This document shows positions 21,210 to 32,479 of a stretch of DNA of 64,000 nt, in pieces. The position numbers and the translations under genes are program-made. How positions within the stretch are numbered: the stretch's first letter is position 1; the number at the start of each line of letters is the position of its first letter. The stretch comes from Dermacentor variabilis (Eukaryota; Arthropoda; Arachnida; Ixodida; Ixodidae), in assembly GCF_050947875.1 (NCBI RefSeq), contig NC_134570.1, positions 241,730,584 to 241,794,583 of the forward strand. The letters are read 5' to 3'. The notes beneath the pieces are model-generated. The model had not been told where the DNA came from, made no database searches, and saw nothing but the letters and a program-made list of their open reading frames with translations.

Positions 21210-22140
21210 CTAGAATTTTCTGATAAGGCTTGCTGTCGCTGCCTTGAGCACTGTCAGTGAAATGCTGTGACAGGCTTCAATTATCTTCTCCTGTAAGGCT
21301 TCTGGAGTCGTCGTTTGCGTCGTGTATACGTGGTCCTTAATATAGCCCCACAAGAAAAAGTCAGGAGAGCTGAGGTCGGGTGACCTTGCCGGCCACAGGG
21401 CAGGCCCGTTTCTCCATATCCATTGCCCTGGGAAGGTAAGATCAAGCCATGCTCGTGCTTGATTGCTGCTGTGTGCTGGGGCCCCGTCATGCCGATACCA
21501 CATTGCGTAAAGCCGGGCTAGTGGCATGTTGCAGCAGAAGTCTTCAACCGGCCCTTTGAGGAACTCACATACCTATTTCCCGTCAGAGTGTTGTTAAAAA
21601 ACACTAGGTCAATGACTGTGCTGTCATATATACCGCACCAAACGTTAAAAGACTAGTGATCTTGGTGGCGGAATCTTCCTAGCCAGTGGGCATTCTGCTC
21701 ATTCCAATAGTGTGCGTTGTGGACATTCACTTGGCAATTTCGGGAAAAGTTCGCCTCGTCAGTCCATGGTACCTTGGTGAGAAAGTCAGAATCCTGCTCC
21801 TCCTGAATCAAAATCCAATTCGCAAAGTCCAATCTCTTTTGGAGATTCCCTGACTCCATGCATTGATGTAACTGCAGGTGATAAGGGTGCAGTCCAGCTG
21901 TTTTCAAAATCCTCCAGGTAGTTGAGTTCGACACTCCGAGAAGTGCGCCACGCTGCACGTGTTAGCGTCTGGATTCGCCGCCATGAAAGACAAAACTTTG
22001 GAGCGAACCCCATCGTTTATGACTGAAGCTCTCTGCCTCTTTCTTGTGAAGCTGCCGGTTTTCTTCAGTGACTCGTAGGTGTTCAATATTGTCATCGAGC
22101 TCGGTCTCGTACCCGGGTGCCAGCTTCAAAATATTCTTGC
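21210..22140 (-). pseudogene. Tc1/mariner transposase, broken
   Basis: Going 5' to 3' on the minus strand: a helix-turn-helix region around 22095-21904 (ESLKKTGSFTRKRQR...INDGVRSKVLSF), then GVSNSTTWRILKTAGLHPYH, then VPWTDEANFSRNCQVNVHN with the first catalytic Asp. After stops near 21650-21530 comes WYRHDGAPAHSS, and later RSPDLSSPDFFLWGYIKDHV. By my count 41 residues lie between the second Asp (HDG) and the third (SSPD), giving DD41D. All three acidic residues survive, but at least two frame breaks inactivate the gene. Confidence 0.85.
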
Positions 22141-22783
22141 AACCTGCCGTCTATGTCCGCTTGCAGATCCTAGGACAAGGATCATGTCTACTTTTTCCTG
22201 GTTGGAAAAAGGGCATCACAAAAGTGCTCGCGCTTTAACAGCGATGCACGATATAATCTGTTTATCACTGTCTAAATCTACCACCTACCACGACCACCAC
22301 GCCCGTCAGTCGCTTTACGCAGCGCAAGCGATAATGGTTGCTAGCTTAAATCGAACAGCCAACGCTCGCGTCGCTGCCCTGTCACTTTTTAAGCGGCAGT
22401 AACCTATGACTGTTTGTGCGCAGGACGCTTGGGAGCAGTGCAATCACGATGCGCAAGCGGGCATGTCACTTGTATTTTTTTTTGTATTTCGAAGGCATCC
22501 GCAGTAAGCTGGAAAACACTAATAGCTAATAGATAGAAAGAGAGAAACGGTTTATTCGAACGATTTGCAAACCGCTCTGCAACTTTCTAATTGAATTTTT
22601 TTCATAGCTTTGTTTCTTCGGAATTTGGTTAATTCACCTTGACTAATTAGCTAATTAACCAAAACACAGAAGATAGCGTGACACACTGCATACAAAAGTG
22701 AGCAACATCCATTTGGTCACTTCGTGTTAAAGTGCATCGGCATATGCTTAAACTCTGGCTAAAGTTCGCTGAAACACTCTGTA

Positions 22784-24184
22784 TAGTGCGTCAAACACGG
22801 CAAATAAACATGTTGCGCAATCACAGATTCACAGATCACAGAATCCTAAGGCCTGCACCCCCCCTCCCCTCCGTCCCTCCACTCGCTACGGAAGGCGGCG
22901 CGTTTCCTCACCGCTTTCCCCCGTTGCGCACACAAAACTGACCCACCGTCGTCGGCTCATTCTCAGTTCAAGGGGCTTTAGCTCCCCCCCCCCCCGCCTT
23001 CTGGTTTCACGGGCACATAAGGCATGCGGCGCGCGGTGAGGATGTTATCGCCCTTGGGCTTCATACGGACCATGACGGCGACGACAGGAATGCGCCTTGA
23101 GTGTGCATATAATTGATACCGCAATAATATAGTAAGAGTATCAGGCAACTGAAGAGTTCAAGTGAAGAGCCCATTACTTTCCGCAAAAAAAGAAGCAGCA
23201 AAATCCAACTTTCACCATGCGACAATTCGCTGCGCCAGAACAACGTCTTTATTTTTTTCCTTTTGTGGGGCGGGGATACCGAAATGAAAAAAAAAGCGAA
23301 GGAAAGCATGTTGGCCACAATCGAATGGCTACTTTGGGCACCTAATGTGGCTGCCGAAGGAATATCGAAGAAAACGTGAGACACTTGGTCCACAGAGAAC
23401 CATATGCATGCTGCTCGTTATTGTACACTGGTGAGACAAAAGACTTTCCGGAGAGGTTGCGATAACATCGAAATGAAAATGATGCCCTCAAGCGAACGTG
23501 TTGTAATCCGTTGAGTCACCGCAATGGTGGCGGCGAGCAACCATTGCTTCTTTTTCTTGTCTCCTTGCCACAAAGCATCTAAAACTCTGTGAGGCCGAAA
23601 TCCACTCGGCCAGAGAAAAACGAACGCGCACTGAAGTGCGCTGCGCGGTTGTCAGGACAACACGTGAAAAACGCATGCGCTCTGGCTGGCTGTGGCAGCC
23701 CGCGGTTAGTGAGAAGAAGAAAAGTGAAGAGGCTCAATGTGTCCTCGCAAATAAAAGTCAAAGTAGAAAAAGTAAGTAAGAACGTAGTTACTTTTGCTTG
23801 CTTTAGCGTCTTGACATGGATGCATTGCGCAGGTGAAAAATTGTTGATACTCTTTTCTGTGACATGACGGCACAAATGAACCATCACAACGCTTCGTCTC
23901 ATCGAACCTCGCTGCGTACTTTGTCAACTTTGATAGTGTGATGATTTGGATTGCCTCGTTGTATGGTTCGATGTACGACTTTCGAAAATCAATGCACCTT
24001 TGGCGTCCAATGTTTATAAGAACATTAAACCATCAAAGATCCGGAATTGAGAAGCTAAAGCACGACTTTAGAAATGTCAATGTACCTTTCGCATCAAAAG
24101 TTTACGCGATCTTTATACCCATGAAGATTCGGAATTGAAATGCATGAGCTCCGTAGATTCCGCAGCATCCGCGAAATGCCGCAA
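22784..24184. other. No recognised gene
   Basis: Includes a C-rich tract near 22988 and mixed DNA with frames of up to 110 codons on both strands that carry no family motif. A minus-strand frame at 23579-23902 and its plus-strand shadow at 23589-23867 occupy the same bases; neither is convincing. Confidence 0.4.
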
Positions 24185-25010
24185 TGAACCCGCTCGCCAT
24201 CTAAACGCCCGAGAAACTGTGTTCACGGACGTGATTACAGAAAGCAGTAACAGCAAAAAAAGAGTAGTGGCTATTCCGTATATTCATTCAGTGTCGCACA
24301 GGTTTTAAAAAGTTGCTAGTAGATATGATGTTAATGTTGTTTTCACTGCTCCCAATAAGCTAGGTAAGATATGCGCTGCCGTACAGAATAGGAAGGAGCG
24401 GGTAAAAGGAAAAAACGAACAGATGTTTGTCCAGTTAAGCACAATAATAACAACAGTTTTACTGACTGTCGTATGGGTGTGGTTTATAAAATTTCCCTTA
24501 GCTGTGGCCAGTTCTACGTAGGGCAAACGGGACGGTGTATCAATCAGAGGCTAATGGAACATAAAAGTTCGTTAACCGGTGGTTCGCCTTCTAATCTTTC
24601 GCTACATTGCCGAGATTGTAACTGCACGCCAGAGTTAGATGAATGCGCGATATTGTACAGGCATAAGAATGAAGATACGCGTCTTATGGTAGAGGCATGG
24701 CATATCTATAATGGTGGAAGTGCGTGCGTGAGTCAGCCTTCGATTACTTTACACAAGGAAGAGATTAAGTGCCTTAACAGCTATCTCTCACGTAGACCGG
24801 CACGTGTAACCGACTGACACGTGGTGTTACCATTCCTGAGCATGCACAGATGAGTTTTGTGTCTTCTTTATTTTTTTCGCCTCAGTGCCCCCTTCAGTTG
24901 ACAGTCGGCGTTCGTGTTGTCCACTTCTCTACTCTTGTGCCCTGTCTGCACGCCTCACTTCTATTTTTGCATAATGAATCCTTACCAACTAGCTCAGCTT
25001 TCTGTCGTTC
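24185..25010 (+). mobile_element. Penelope-like element, GIY-YIG end, copy 1
   Basis: Starts within the linker (KRVVAIPYIHSVSHRFKKVA near 24258-24315, then NVVFTAPNKLGKIC), followed by the endonuclease and a 3' region ending with ATGAATCCTTACCAACT at 24974, a terminus shared with the copies at 46625-46644 (inverted) and 47961. RT is absent, so the copy is 5' truncated. The 78-bp repeats start directly after it. Confidence 0.85.
24473..24817 (+). pseudogene. GIY-YIG endonuclease domain of Penelope-like element
   Basis: Open for 114 codons. GVVYKISLSCGQFYVGQTGR matches the Penelope variant of the GIY-YIG core (VVY...YVGQTGR), with the Arg and the RL.EH helix following. A Cys/His cluster HCRDCNCTPELDECAILYRH and the terminal PSITLHKEEIKCLNSYLS complete the domain. 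Such domains nick DNA to prime element insertion. The catalytic signature is intact in this copy, but the RT part is lost, so it cannot act as a whole element. Confidence 0.85.
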
Positions 25011-25021
25011 CTAACGCTTCC

Positions 25022-25235
25022 TTCACCTCCGCCGCGGGTCAGCCCGGTATCGTACCCTCTTCGGGATTAGCCCACGTATGGGGAGTGTTTAACACCTGCT
25101 TCACCTCCGCCGCGGGTCAGCCCGGTATTGCACCGTCTTCGGGATCGGCCCACGTATGGGGAGTGCTTAACGCCTGCGTCACCTCAGCCACGGGTCGGCC
25201 CGACATTGTACTATCTACAGAACTTTCTTTGTATA
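25022..25235 (+). repeat. 78-bp tandem repeat, about 2.7 units, in an open frame
   Basis: Units start at 25022, 25100 and 25178, exactly 78 bp apart, so the frame is kept. Each unit encodes about 26 residues of the form FTSAAGQPGIVPSSGLAHVW. The frame 24914-25303 runs from the Penelope 3' end through all units. Units 1 and 2 are close; unit 3 is more diverged. The same unit appears at 18710-18852. There is no evidence of a real protein; the frame may be retained by chance. Confidence 0.8.
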
Positions 25236-25314
25236 CACGCGGACACGATAGGGGGAAAGTAGCCTTTAACAGCTTCACTGTAAAAAAAGTGGGCAGAAGC
25301 TAGGCCATCGACGA

Positions 25315-25315
25315 T

Positions 25316-25378
<63 letters not shown>

Positions 25379-25380
25379 TC
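25315..25380. repeat. (TTTA)n microsatellite, tail of LINE A
   Basis: About 16 TTTA units. On the minus strand it is the (TAAA)n tail directly after CAGTATTGA, the 3' terminus of LINE A. Confidence 0.9.
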
Positions 25381-25644
25381 AATACTGCAATCCCCATTGG
25401 GGATTTCACCAGGGTGGGAAACAATACATATATAAAGAACACTATAGCATAGGCATCGAAAACAATACAAATCAGGATAACAGAGCTTGAACATAGCAGT
25501 GGCACAGCAAAATAAGAAATTGTTACTCAATACTTCAAACAAACGCCGAAAGTGATCATTTTGAAACTTGCTCATTAGTTACATGATTCCATTCAACCAC
25601 TGTTCGGGGAAAGAAGGAATACTTAAAACAATTATTACTTGTAC

Positions 25645-26750
25645 TAAGTGGGGTACACGTTATAATGGGTTCGGCTCTGTCGCTGCCTAGTAGCATAACC
25701 AGATGAAAAAGTAACAATTCCCGTGAGATCCGTCTTATAATGACCGTTAATAAGTTGAAAAAGGAATTTTAGTCGTGATACACGATTTCTTTGCATTAAT
25801 GGTGGCAGGTTTGCTTTTGTTAAGAGGTCTGTCACTGAAGTGCGTCCGAAGCTGTTATAAATGAAACGAGCTGCTTTTCTATGCACCATTTCTATCTTGT
25901 TAGTGCCAGTTTTAGTAAAAGGGTCCCAAATTACACATGCATAGTCTAGCATCGGCAGAATTACAGCTTTATATGCGAGTAGGCGTACAGTGGGAGTAGA
26001 AAGTTTCAAAGCTCTCCTTAAAAAATAAAGCTTGCGGTTAGCATTAGCTACTACATATCCAAGGGGCTTAGCCCAAGTGAGGTGATTTGTGATCCAGAGT
26101 CCGAGATACTTATGATGTGTTAGTTCGGAAATAATTATGTTATGAATACCGTACGGAAAGTTAGTTTATGCTTCGTGTGTGAAATGAACATAAAAACTGT
26201 TTTCTTGAAATTAATTTATATTTGCCAGGCATCGCACCAGTCGACAATTTGTCGAAAAGCATCGTTCAACAACTCCTGGTCACTAATATTGTCTATCTCT
26301 GAGTACAATATACAGTCATCAGCATAAAGCCTAACCATAACTGGAATACCGTGAAGCACATCATTAATGAATAAAAGGAACAAGAGAGGTCCAAGGACCG
26401 AGCCCTGGAGAACACCAGAGTCTACCGGAAGTCGTTCAGAAGAATGATTATTAAAAACAAATTGTTCCCTGCCGTCAATGTATGCTGTTAGCCAATTAAT
26501 TGGTCTGGAGTTTTTCAGTATCTTGCTCAATTTGTAAAGTAGTTTATTGTGAGAGACGCTGTCGAAAGCCTTTGAAAAGTCCATGAAAATAGTATCTGTT
26601 TGTTTCCCATTGTTAATTGCTTTCGCAAGGTCGTGCACTGTTAAAGCTAATTGGATAATTGTAGAGTAGCCTTTTCTGAATCCGTGTTGATGCTTTGTTA
26701 ATATATTATTGTTTTCCAAGAATTCTGAGACAGTTAAATTCAAATTGTCG
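25645..26750 (-). pseudogene. LINE A ORF2, reverse transcriptase palm/thumb
   Basis: A 178-codon clean stretch carries HGFRKGYSTIIQLAL, IFMDFSKAFDSVSHNKLL (motif A with catalytic Asp), GVLQGSVLGPLLFLLFINDV (motif B) and LYADDCILYSE (motif C; YADD at about 26315-26326). Breaks follow near 26215. The thumb continues in another frame as RLLAYKAVILPMLDYACVIW and RKAARFIYNSF to the stop near 25645. All catalytic residues are present. Separated from its N-terminal half by LINE J. Confidence 0.9.
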
Positions 26751-27694
26751 CACACGACTACATCTACATCGGCAGAACTTGCAGCTCTCCATGCCACTAT
26801 GATGTACATCACCGAAGAGCCAACAGAGAAATGGGTCGTATTTTGTGACTCTAAGGCAGCCCTTCACAGCATCAAGTCCGCATTACGTCACAGAACTTAC
26901 GAGCAAATGGCATCTGAAATCAGGGAACTGCACCACCATGTTCTGGAAAGAGGACACCACATTATATTTCAGTGGATTCCTGCTCACTGTGGCATCGTCG
27001 GCAACAACCTAGCTGACAAGGCTGCCCGGTGTGCCCACGAAGATACCAAGACGCGTCCAACACCTTTGGCGAGGTCGGACGCTGCCAGAGAACTTCGCCT
27101 ACTTGCGCGCAAGAATTCCCAAGATCTCTGGATTTCAAGTGGCTTCAATTGCAGATTACGTAAACTGGACCCCACGCTACGGCTACAACTGCCATCTAGC
27201 CTTTCCCGCGCCGAAGCAACCTTGTTGTGTCGCTTGTGGCTGGGAGTGGGGTTCACGAACGCATACTCCTACCGTATTGGAATGACCGAGAGCCCGATGT
27301 GCGACTCCTGTGGGTGCGAGGAGACCATCGAGCACCTATTGTGTACCTGCCCTCGCTACGATGTCCAACGCCTCTCTCTGCGGGCAACTTTACGCAGACT
27401 GGACTCGAAACCGTTCACCGAGTCAAAGATACTCGGACCGCGGCCACACTCGTCACTGGCTCGAAAAGCGATTCGTGCACTAGTGAGGTACTTAAAGTCC
27501 ACGGGCTTAACACACCGTTTATAGTGTCATTGTGTATGGTGTCCCTCCCACACGTACTCAGTACTTACTCTCTGCCTTTCTTCCTCTTTCTATTCCCCTT
27601 TCCCCCACCCCCAGTGTAGGGTAGCAAACCGGATGCTGTTATGGTTGACCTCCCTGCCTTTCCTACCCTTGTTTTCTCTCTCTCTCTCTGAGAT
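26751..27694 (+). mobile_element. LINE J: RNase H LINE tail nested in LINE A
   Basis: 5'-truncated insert, opposite in orientation to its host. It begins within RNase H (TSTSAELAALHATMMYI), continues with VVFCDSKAALHSI and IFQWIPAHCGIVGNNLADKA (RNase H motifs with D and H), then a Cys/His tail CDSCGCEETIEHLLCTCPRY, ending GLTHRL and stop at 27524. Its 3' UTR has GTAGCAAACCGGATGCTG and a (TC)n tail at 27672-27690. The 258 codons read without a break, so the insertion is comparatively recent. A host duplication is not evident. Confidence 0.9.
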
Positions 27695-29230
27695 ATGATT
27701 ATGTGTTCGAAAAGTTTGCACACTGTAGATGTTAAAGAAATTGGACGGTAGTTTTGAATGCACTGTTTTTTTCCTGTTCTATGTAGTGGCTTCACTCTGG
27801 CTGTCCTCCAGTCACTCGGTACTTGTTCCTCACACAGTGACCTTGTGAACAGAACGTGCAAGTACTTTGATGTACATACTGCATACCGTTTTAAAAATGT
27901 GTTTGGAATGTTGTCCGGGCCAGAATATTTTTTACTATTCAGTTGTAAAAGCATGTTTAGTATACCTGGTTCGCTTCTTTGAACATCGGGCATAGGCGGC
28001 ACAGACATTTCGAAAGGTGGCATTACATCATTATCATTTGTATAGACGGCCGTAAAGTGTTTGTTAAGCGCACTTGCTATTTCCTTGCTTTCGTGAACTG
28101 CCTTACCATCAATGTGAAATAAATCACATTCCCTGGAGGTCGGAGAACGCCACAGTCTCTCTGGGGTCATGAAACTTGGTGGCGATTCACCACAGTAGCG
28201 TTGTTTATCGGCTCGCACTTGGCTTTTGAGCTGAGAGGAAATGTCGTCCATCTTTTGTTTTACCGACAGCACGTTTTCGATTTTAAATTTTTTCTTTACA
28301 CGCTTCAGTTTCCTTTGGAGCTGCAATGTCTCGCGGGAGATCCAGGGATTATAGTGTTTTTTTTTCTTTTTAGTCGACAACGGAACAAAGCGATCAATGC
28401 ACTCTTTAACTAATTTTTTAAACCTGCACCACAGCGACACTACGTCTTCCGTGCTATTTGAAAAGTCGTCGAAATTAAGCGAAAGTATATTAATAATTGA
28501 TACATCATCGGCTCGAGAGAAGTTTCGGTAAGATGAACATTCAGATTTCTTATCTAACACGGTGTCCTTGACGGTGAGTAGTAAAGCCTCGTGATCCGAT
28601 ATGCCAGGTACTATCTCGCAATTCGTTTTGGCACTAATTGATTCGCGGACAAAAAAAAGGTCAAGCATTGACTGAGAACTGCGTTGAATTCGTGTGTTTT
28701 GTTCCACAATTTGCAATAAGTCAAAGGCAAAAGCAATGTCCAGCATAGCTTCCCCTAGAGGGTCATGTTTTTTCGGTGAGAATGTTCGGCAGTCGACATT
28801 AGGCAAATTAAAATCTCCTGATAATATAGTACGATTACCGGGTTTTACATTCGCATACAAAAATTGCCTGAGCTCGTCAAATACGGCAATGGTAGAATTA
28901 GGGGGCGGTATAGTGCTGCAACAACATTTGCATAGTAAGCTGTACAGAAAATACACTCTACATTGGGTATTTCAGGCATTAAAAAAATTCGCAAGGATGA
29001 TTTAAAAAGTATGCTAACACCCCCACCTCTACCGTCATGGTCTTTTCGATACGAACTGTAGCCAGTGGGAACGGACTCACGGTCAAAGACGGGGTCAAAG
29101 ACTCAGTCAAGACCGCTATATCTGGGTTGTGCACGAGCAGAAGAGCCTCCAACTGAGTGGTCTTGTTGAGTATACTCCTACAATTTACATTTAATACTTT
29201 CAGGGTTCGAGATGTCTTAGTCAAAAGTCA
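27695..29230 (-). pseudogene. LINE A ORF2, endonuclease and N-terminal RT
   Basis: Endonuclease: LKVLNVNCRSILNKTTQLEA (29200-29140), LTESL, then GDFNLPNVDC near 28790 and GISDHEALLL near 28595, carrying the N, E, D-N and SDH residues of APE-type nucleases. The RT N-terminus follows: KYSGPDNIPNTFLKRY near 27930, SDWRTARVKPLHRTGKK and NYRPISLTSTVCKLFEHII just before the LINE J junction. A frame break near 28960-28980 separates the first segment; from 28956 to the junction it is open (about 420 codons). Confidence 0.9.
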
Positions 29231-29239
29231 GTTTGAAAT

Positions 29240-30154
29240 TTTCTTTTAAGCCTGCAGCGAGAACCCTTTGATTCGTCCCAACCAAATAAGACGTTATCAA
29301 TGCTTAGTTTGTCGAAAATTAGTTATACCTTGGCTCCGTCTGCTCTCTCTTTCTCGCAACTTTTCCACAGTTGTTTACGTATCTTCCGAACTCGCTTTGA
29401 ATAGTCCTCGGCTATCGATATTCCGCAGCCTTTAAGCTTATGACATGATCGTAATATTTACATTTTTTTCACGAAAGTCGACAAGTTTCAGAATGACTGG
29501 TCGCACCCTGCCTGAGTGCTTTTTCGCCAGTCTATGGCATCGTTCGACGCCACTCACCGTTAAAGCAATTTTTTTTTCTGAAAAACATCATGGGTTAATT
29601 TCATTTCCAGTTCCTGACCAGACTCCACGCTATCTTCCTCTATAAATTATCAGGTTATTTCTTCTGCCTATGTTTTCCAAGTCGTCCATCTGGTTCCTAA
29701 CTGAAGTAAGCTGCCCCTGAAGTTCTGATATTGCGGCTTCCATATCTTGTGCCTTCGTGGCTAAGACTTTCAGGTTGGATAACTGCCTCTCAATACCTTC
29801 AATCCGTTCAGTTAAAGAGGAAAGTTTGTCCTGTATCTTGTGCTGGGATACCTGCAGGCATTCCATTGTTGAATTCATCTTGGTCTGGCCAGATGGTATT
29901 TCCACTAGCATCTCTTTTTCTGTCGGGCCAGGATTTGATTGAATATCGCCGCAAGACAACAGATCTTTCAATAATGAAACAACAGAAGACAGAAAGCTCT
30001 GAACACCCAGTGGGCAGGGCAGCAGCACTAAAAAACAGTCGTCACTTCGGTAACAATGTTCACATCTAAAATCACTAACCTGCAGCGCCAAGCAAAAGGG
30101 ATTGCTCAGCATGTTGCCGTGTCTGCTGCTGCCATGCCCACGATGGTTGTCCAT
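29240..30154 (-). pseudogene. LINE A ORF1 with hydrophobic leader and 2A-like motif
   Basis: An ATG at 30154 opens a frame with a hydrophobic stretch (CFLVLLPCPLGVQSFLSSVV, residues 40-59). CGDIQSNPGP follows, with the 2A-type motif at residues 70-77 (29947-29924). Then come a coiled coil (residues about 95-155) and RRNNLIIYR, the start of an L1-ORF1-like RRM. The frame stops near 29632; the C-terminal domain continues in shifted frames (CHRLAKKHSGRVRPVILKL...SKVTR) to about 29240. A motif ending NPGP is where 2A peptides cause ribosome skipping between Gly and Pro. Here Gln replaces the usual Glu, so activity is uncertain. Confidence 0.75.
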
Positions 30155-30260
30155 GTAAGCTAATATTCGAACGAATAAGCGATCGGGCGACAGTCCCCTT
30201 CGACTCGGTTGCGCGAGAGCCCGCGCTCTTTTATTACCGACCGCAAAGAAAGGCAAAAAA

Positions 30261-30929
30261 AGCTGCTCGCTTTAGAAGGATACGGACTTCTTGCACGGAC
30301 CGCAGGCCCTCTTCCGTGACGACTGGCTGCGCAGGCATTGCAGCACCTGCGAAGATGAACGCGTTCAGAAAACAGAGAACCCCCACTCTGCAGGCGTCGT
30401 TGCGACTGCTGAGGAAAGAGTTGTGGCGCCTGACACCGTCCAGCTGGCACTGCTGCTACGCCAGCAGCTGTGGTGTTCATTATTTCAGGCGATCTTCCAA
30501 GCTTGTGAGATTGCTGTCAGCCCTTGCCCAGCCCGGGTGGCGCTAACATCGCATTCATTTCCCGCGCTGTAGGAGCGCATTGGGAAGATTCACCACTGCA
30601 GCCGCTTGCTGCGGCGTCTTCAAGAATTTATTCCAACTATGCCAACCTTCACTTTGCGTGTCATTACCCCGTGCTCCTTTGCAACAGCACTGTCCTCGTC
30701 TCAGCAACCATCTTACCACAGTAGTGCGTTGAAATCGCCCATTGTTTGCTCTACAGGAGGTTCAACCGCTAGGAGCAGCCACCCAGCCAGCTTGGAGGGA
30801 CAATGAATATCCAATATTTTTTACTACTAGATTACTTAACTCCCTTCACGAAAGAAGGTTTTGCGGCGTCTGACGTCACAGGCACTGGTCGTACACCTGC
30901 ATCAGCGGCGCAATATCTCGATCATATAT
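30261..30929. other. Possible LINE A 5' UTR, then no recognised gene
   Basis: GC-rich up to about 30490 (could be the 5' untranslated region of LINE A), then mixed sequence. No protein motif recognised and no target duplication found for LINE A. Confidence 0.4.
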
Positions 30930-31370
30930 TGGAATTTCGCGCTTGGGGACCCACATCAGATTGGCCTACAAAAAGCTCGTAAATCCAACCAAAACCGCGC
31001 TATTAGGTCAGTTTTCCAAGAATGTTTCTACTATTCGAGCGTTACTGAAATAAAACATAGAGGTAATCTTCCCAGTTTTGAGTCACGCAGAAATATAGCG
31101 CTTGTCCCTCTACCATAACTTTTACTACTAGTCTCTTGCTCGCTCGATTATGGTACCTGCTCATCGCCTTTCGCTCCGCATCAGTCGTTCTGACCACCTG
31201 CGACTCGTTTTTTCATTCGAACAGCGAGCGACTGGAACGCGCCAACGCTGCGCGCATTCTCATTCATCGAGGACGTGGCACGCGCGTGCAACGTCCGCCC
31301 CTCGTGTAAAACCTCGCACGAGGGGCGTTTGAGGAATAAACAAATAAATAAATAAGTAAATAAATTAGCA
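30930..31370 (+). mobile_element. CR1/Jockey-like LINE 3' fragment
   Basis: ECFYYSSVTEIKHRGNLPSF and SRRNIALVPL (30861-31118 frame) match the segment of LINE ORF2 that follows the RT thumb. RISRSDHLRLVFSFEQRATG continues in another frame (31150-31332). The tail is (AATA)n at 31335-31365. It is short and 5' truncated, with at least one frameshift. Confidence 0.65.
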
Positions 31371-31438
31371 CAACGAACGGCCTTCAAACTAATAGCGTGA
31401 ACAAGACAACGGCAGAGACGACACGCATGAGCGCTATA

Positions 31439-32357
<919 letters not shown>

Positions 32358-32479
32358 ATGTCTCTTTCTTGTCCTGCTCAAGGGTATTCCCCTTGCCTAG
32401 CTTTCATCCCTGCCCGAGAATGGCCGAGCGATACATTTTTACGCAGTGGCGTCAATAATGTCACTGTGGCCCTAGTGCT

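Larger units (their letters stand above)
20082..22781 (-). mobile_element. Tc1/mariner DD41D element with about 400-bp TIRs
   Basis: The ends CAGGGTGTTTCAGC (20082) and its inverted near-copy (22768-22781) are flanked by TA. Inverted similarity continues for more than 400 bp: GTGTCACGCTAT near 20180 is mirrored near 22680, and CGTGATTGCACTGCTCCCAA at 20410 is mirrored near 22435. The interior codes a broken minus-strand transposase. A solo gypsy LTR (20524-20943) lies at the inner end of the left TIR. The autonomous length without the LTR would be about 2.28 kb. Long TIRs and 41-residue spacing suggest the rosa/DD41D branch. Confidence 0.85.
25315..30260 (-). mobile_element. CR1-like LINE A, near full length, carrying nested LINE J
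   Basis: Minus-strand order: ORF1 (30154 to about 29240), endonuclease-RT ORF2 (about 29225 to 25645), 3' UTR and (TAAA)n tail at 25380-25315. The 943-bp LINE J insertion (26751-27694) splits ORF2 inside the RT after KLFEHIII. Without it the element is about 4 kb. Endonuclease and RT motifs are largely intact, and one ORF2 frame runs more than 400 codons uninterrupted, so this is the youngest-looking copy of its family here. LINEs B, C, 7242-8216 and 30930-31370 look related. Confidence 0.9.

Noticed and set aside
23488..23927. Small host gene on either strand
   Set aside because: Several overlapping frames, none with a recognisable domain or splice structure.
25300..25390. CRISPR-like or tandem spacer array
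   Set aside because: Pure (TTTA)n tail of a LINE in a eukaryotic genome; no repeat-spacer structure anywhere in the window.
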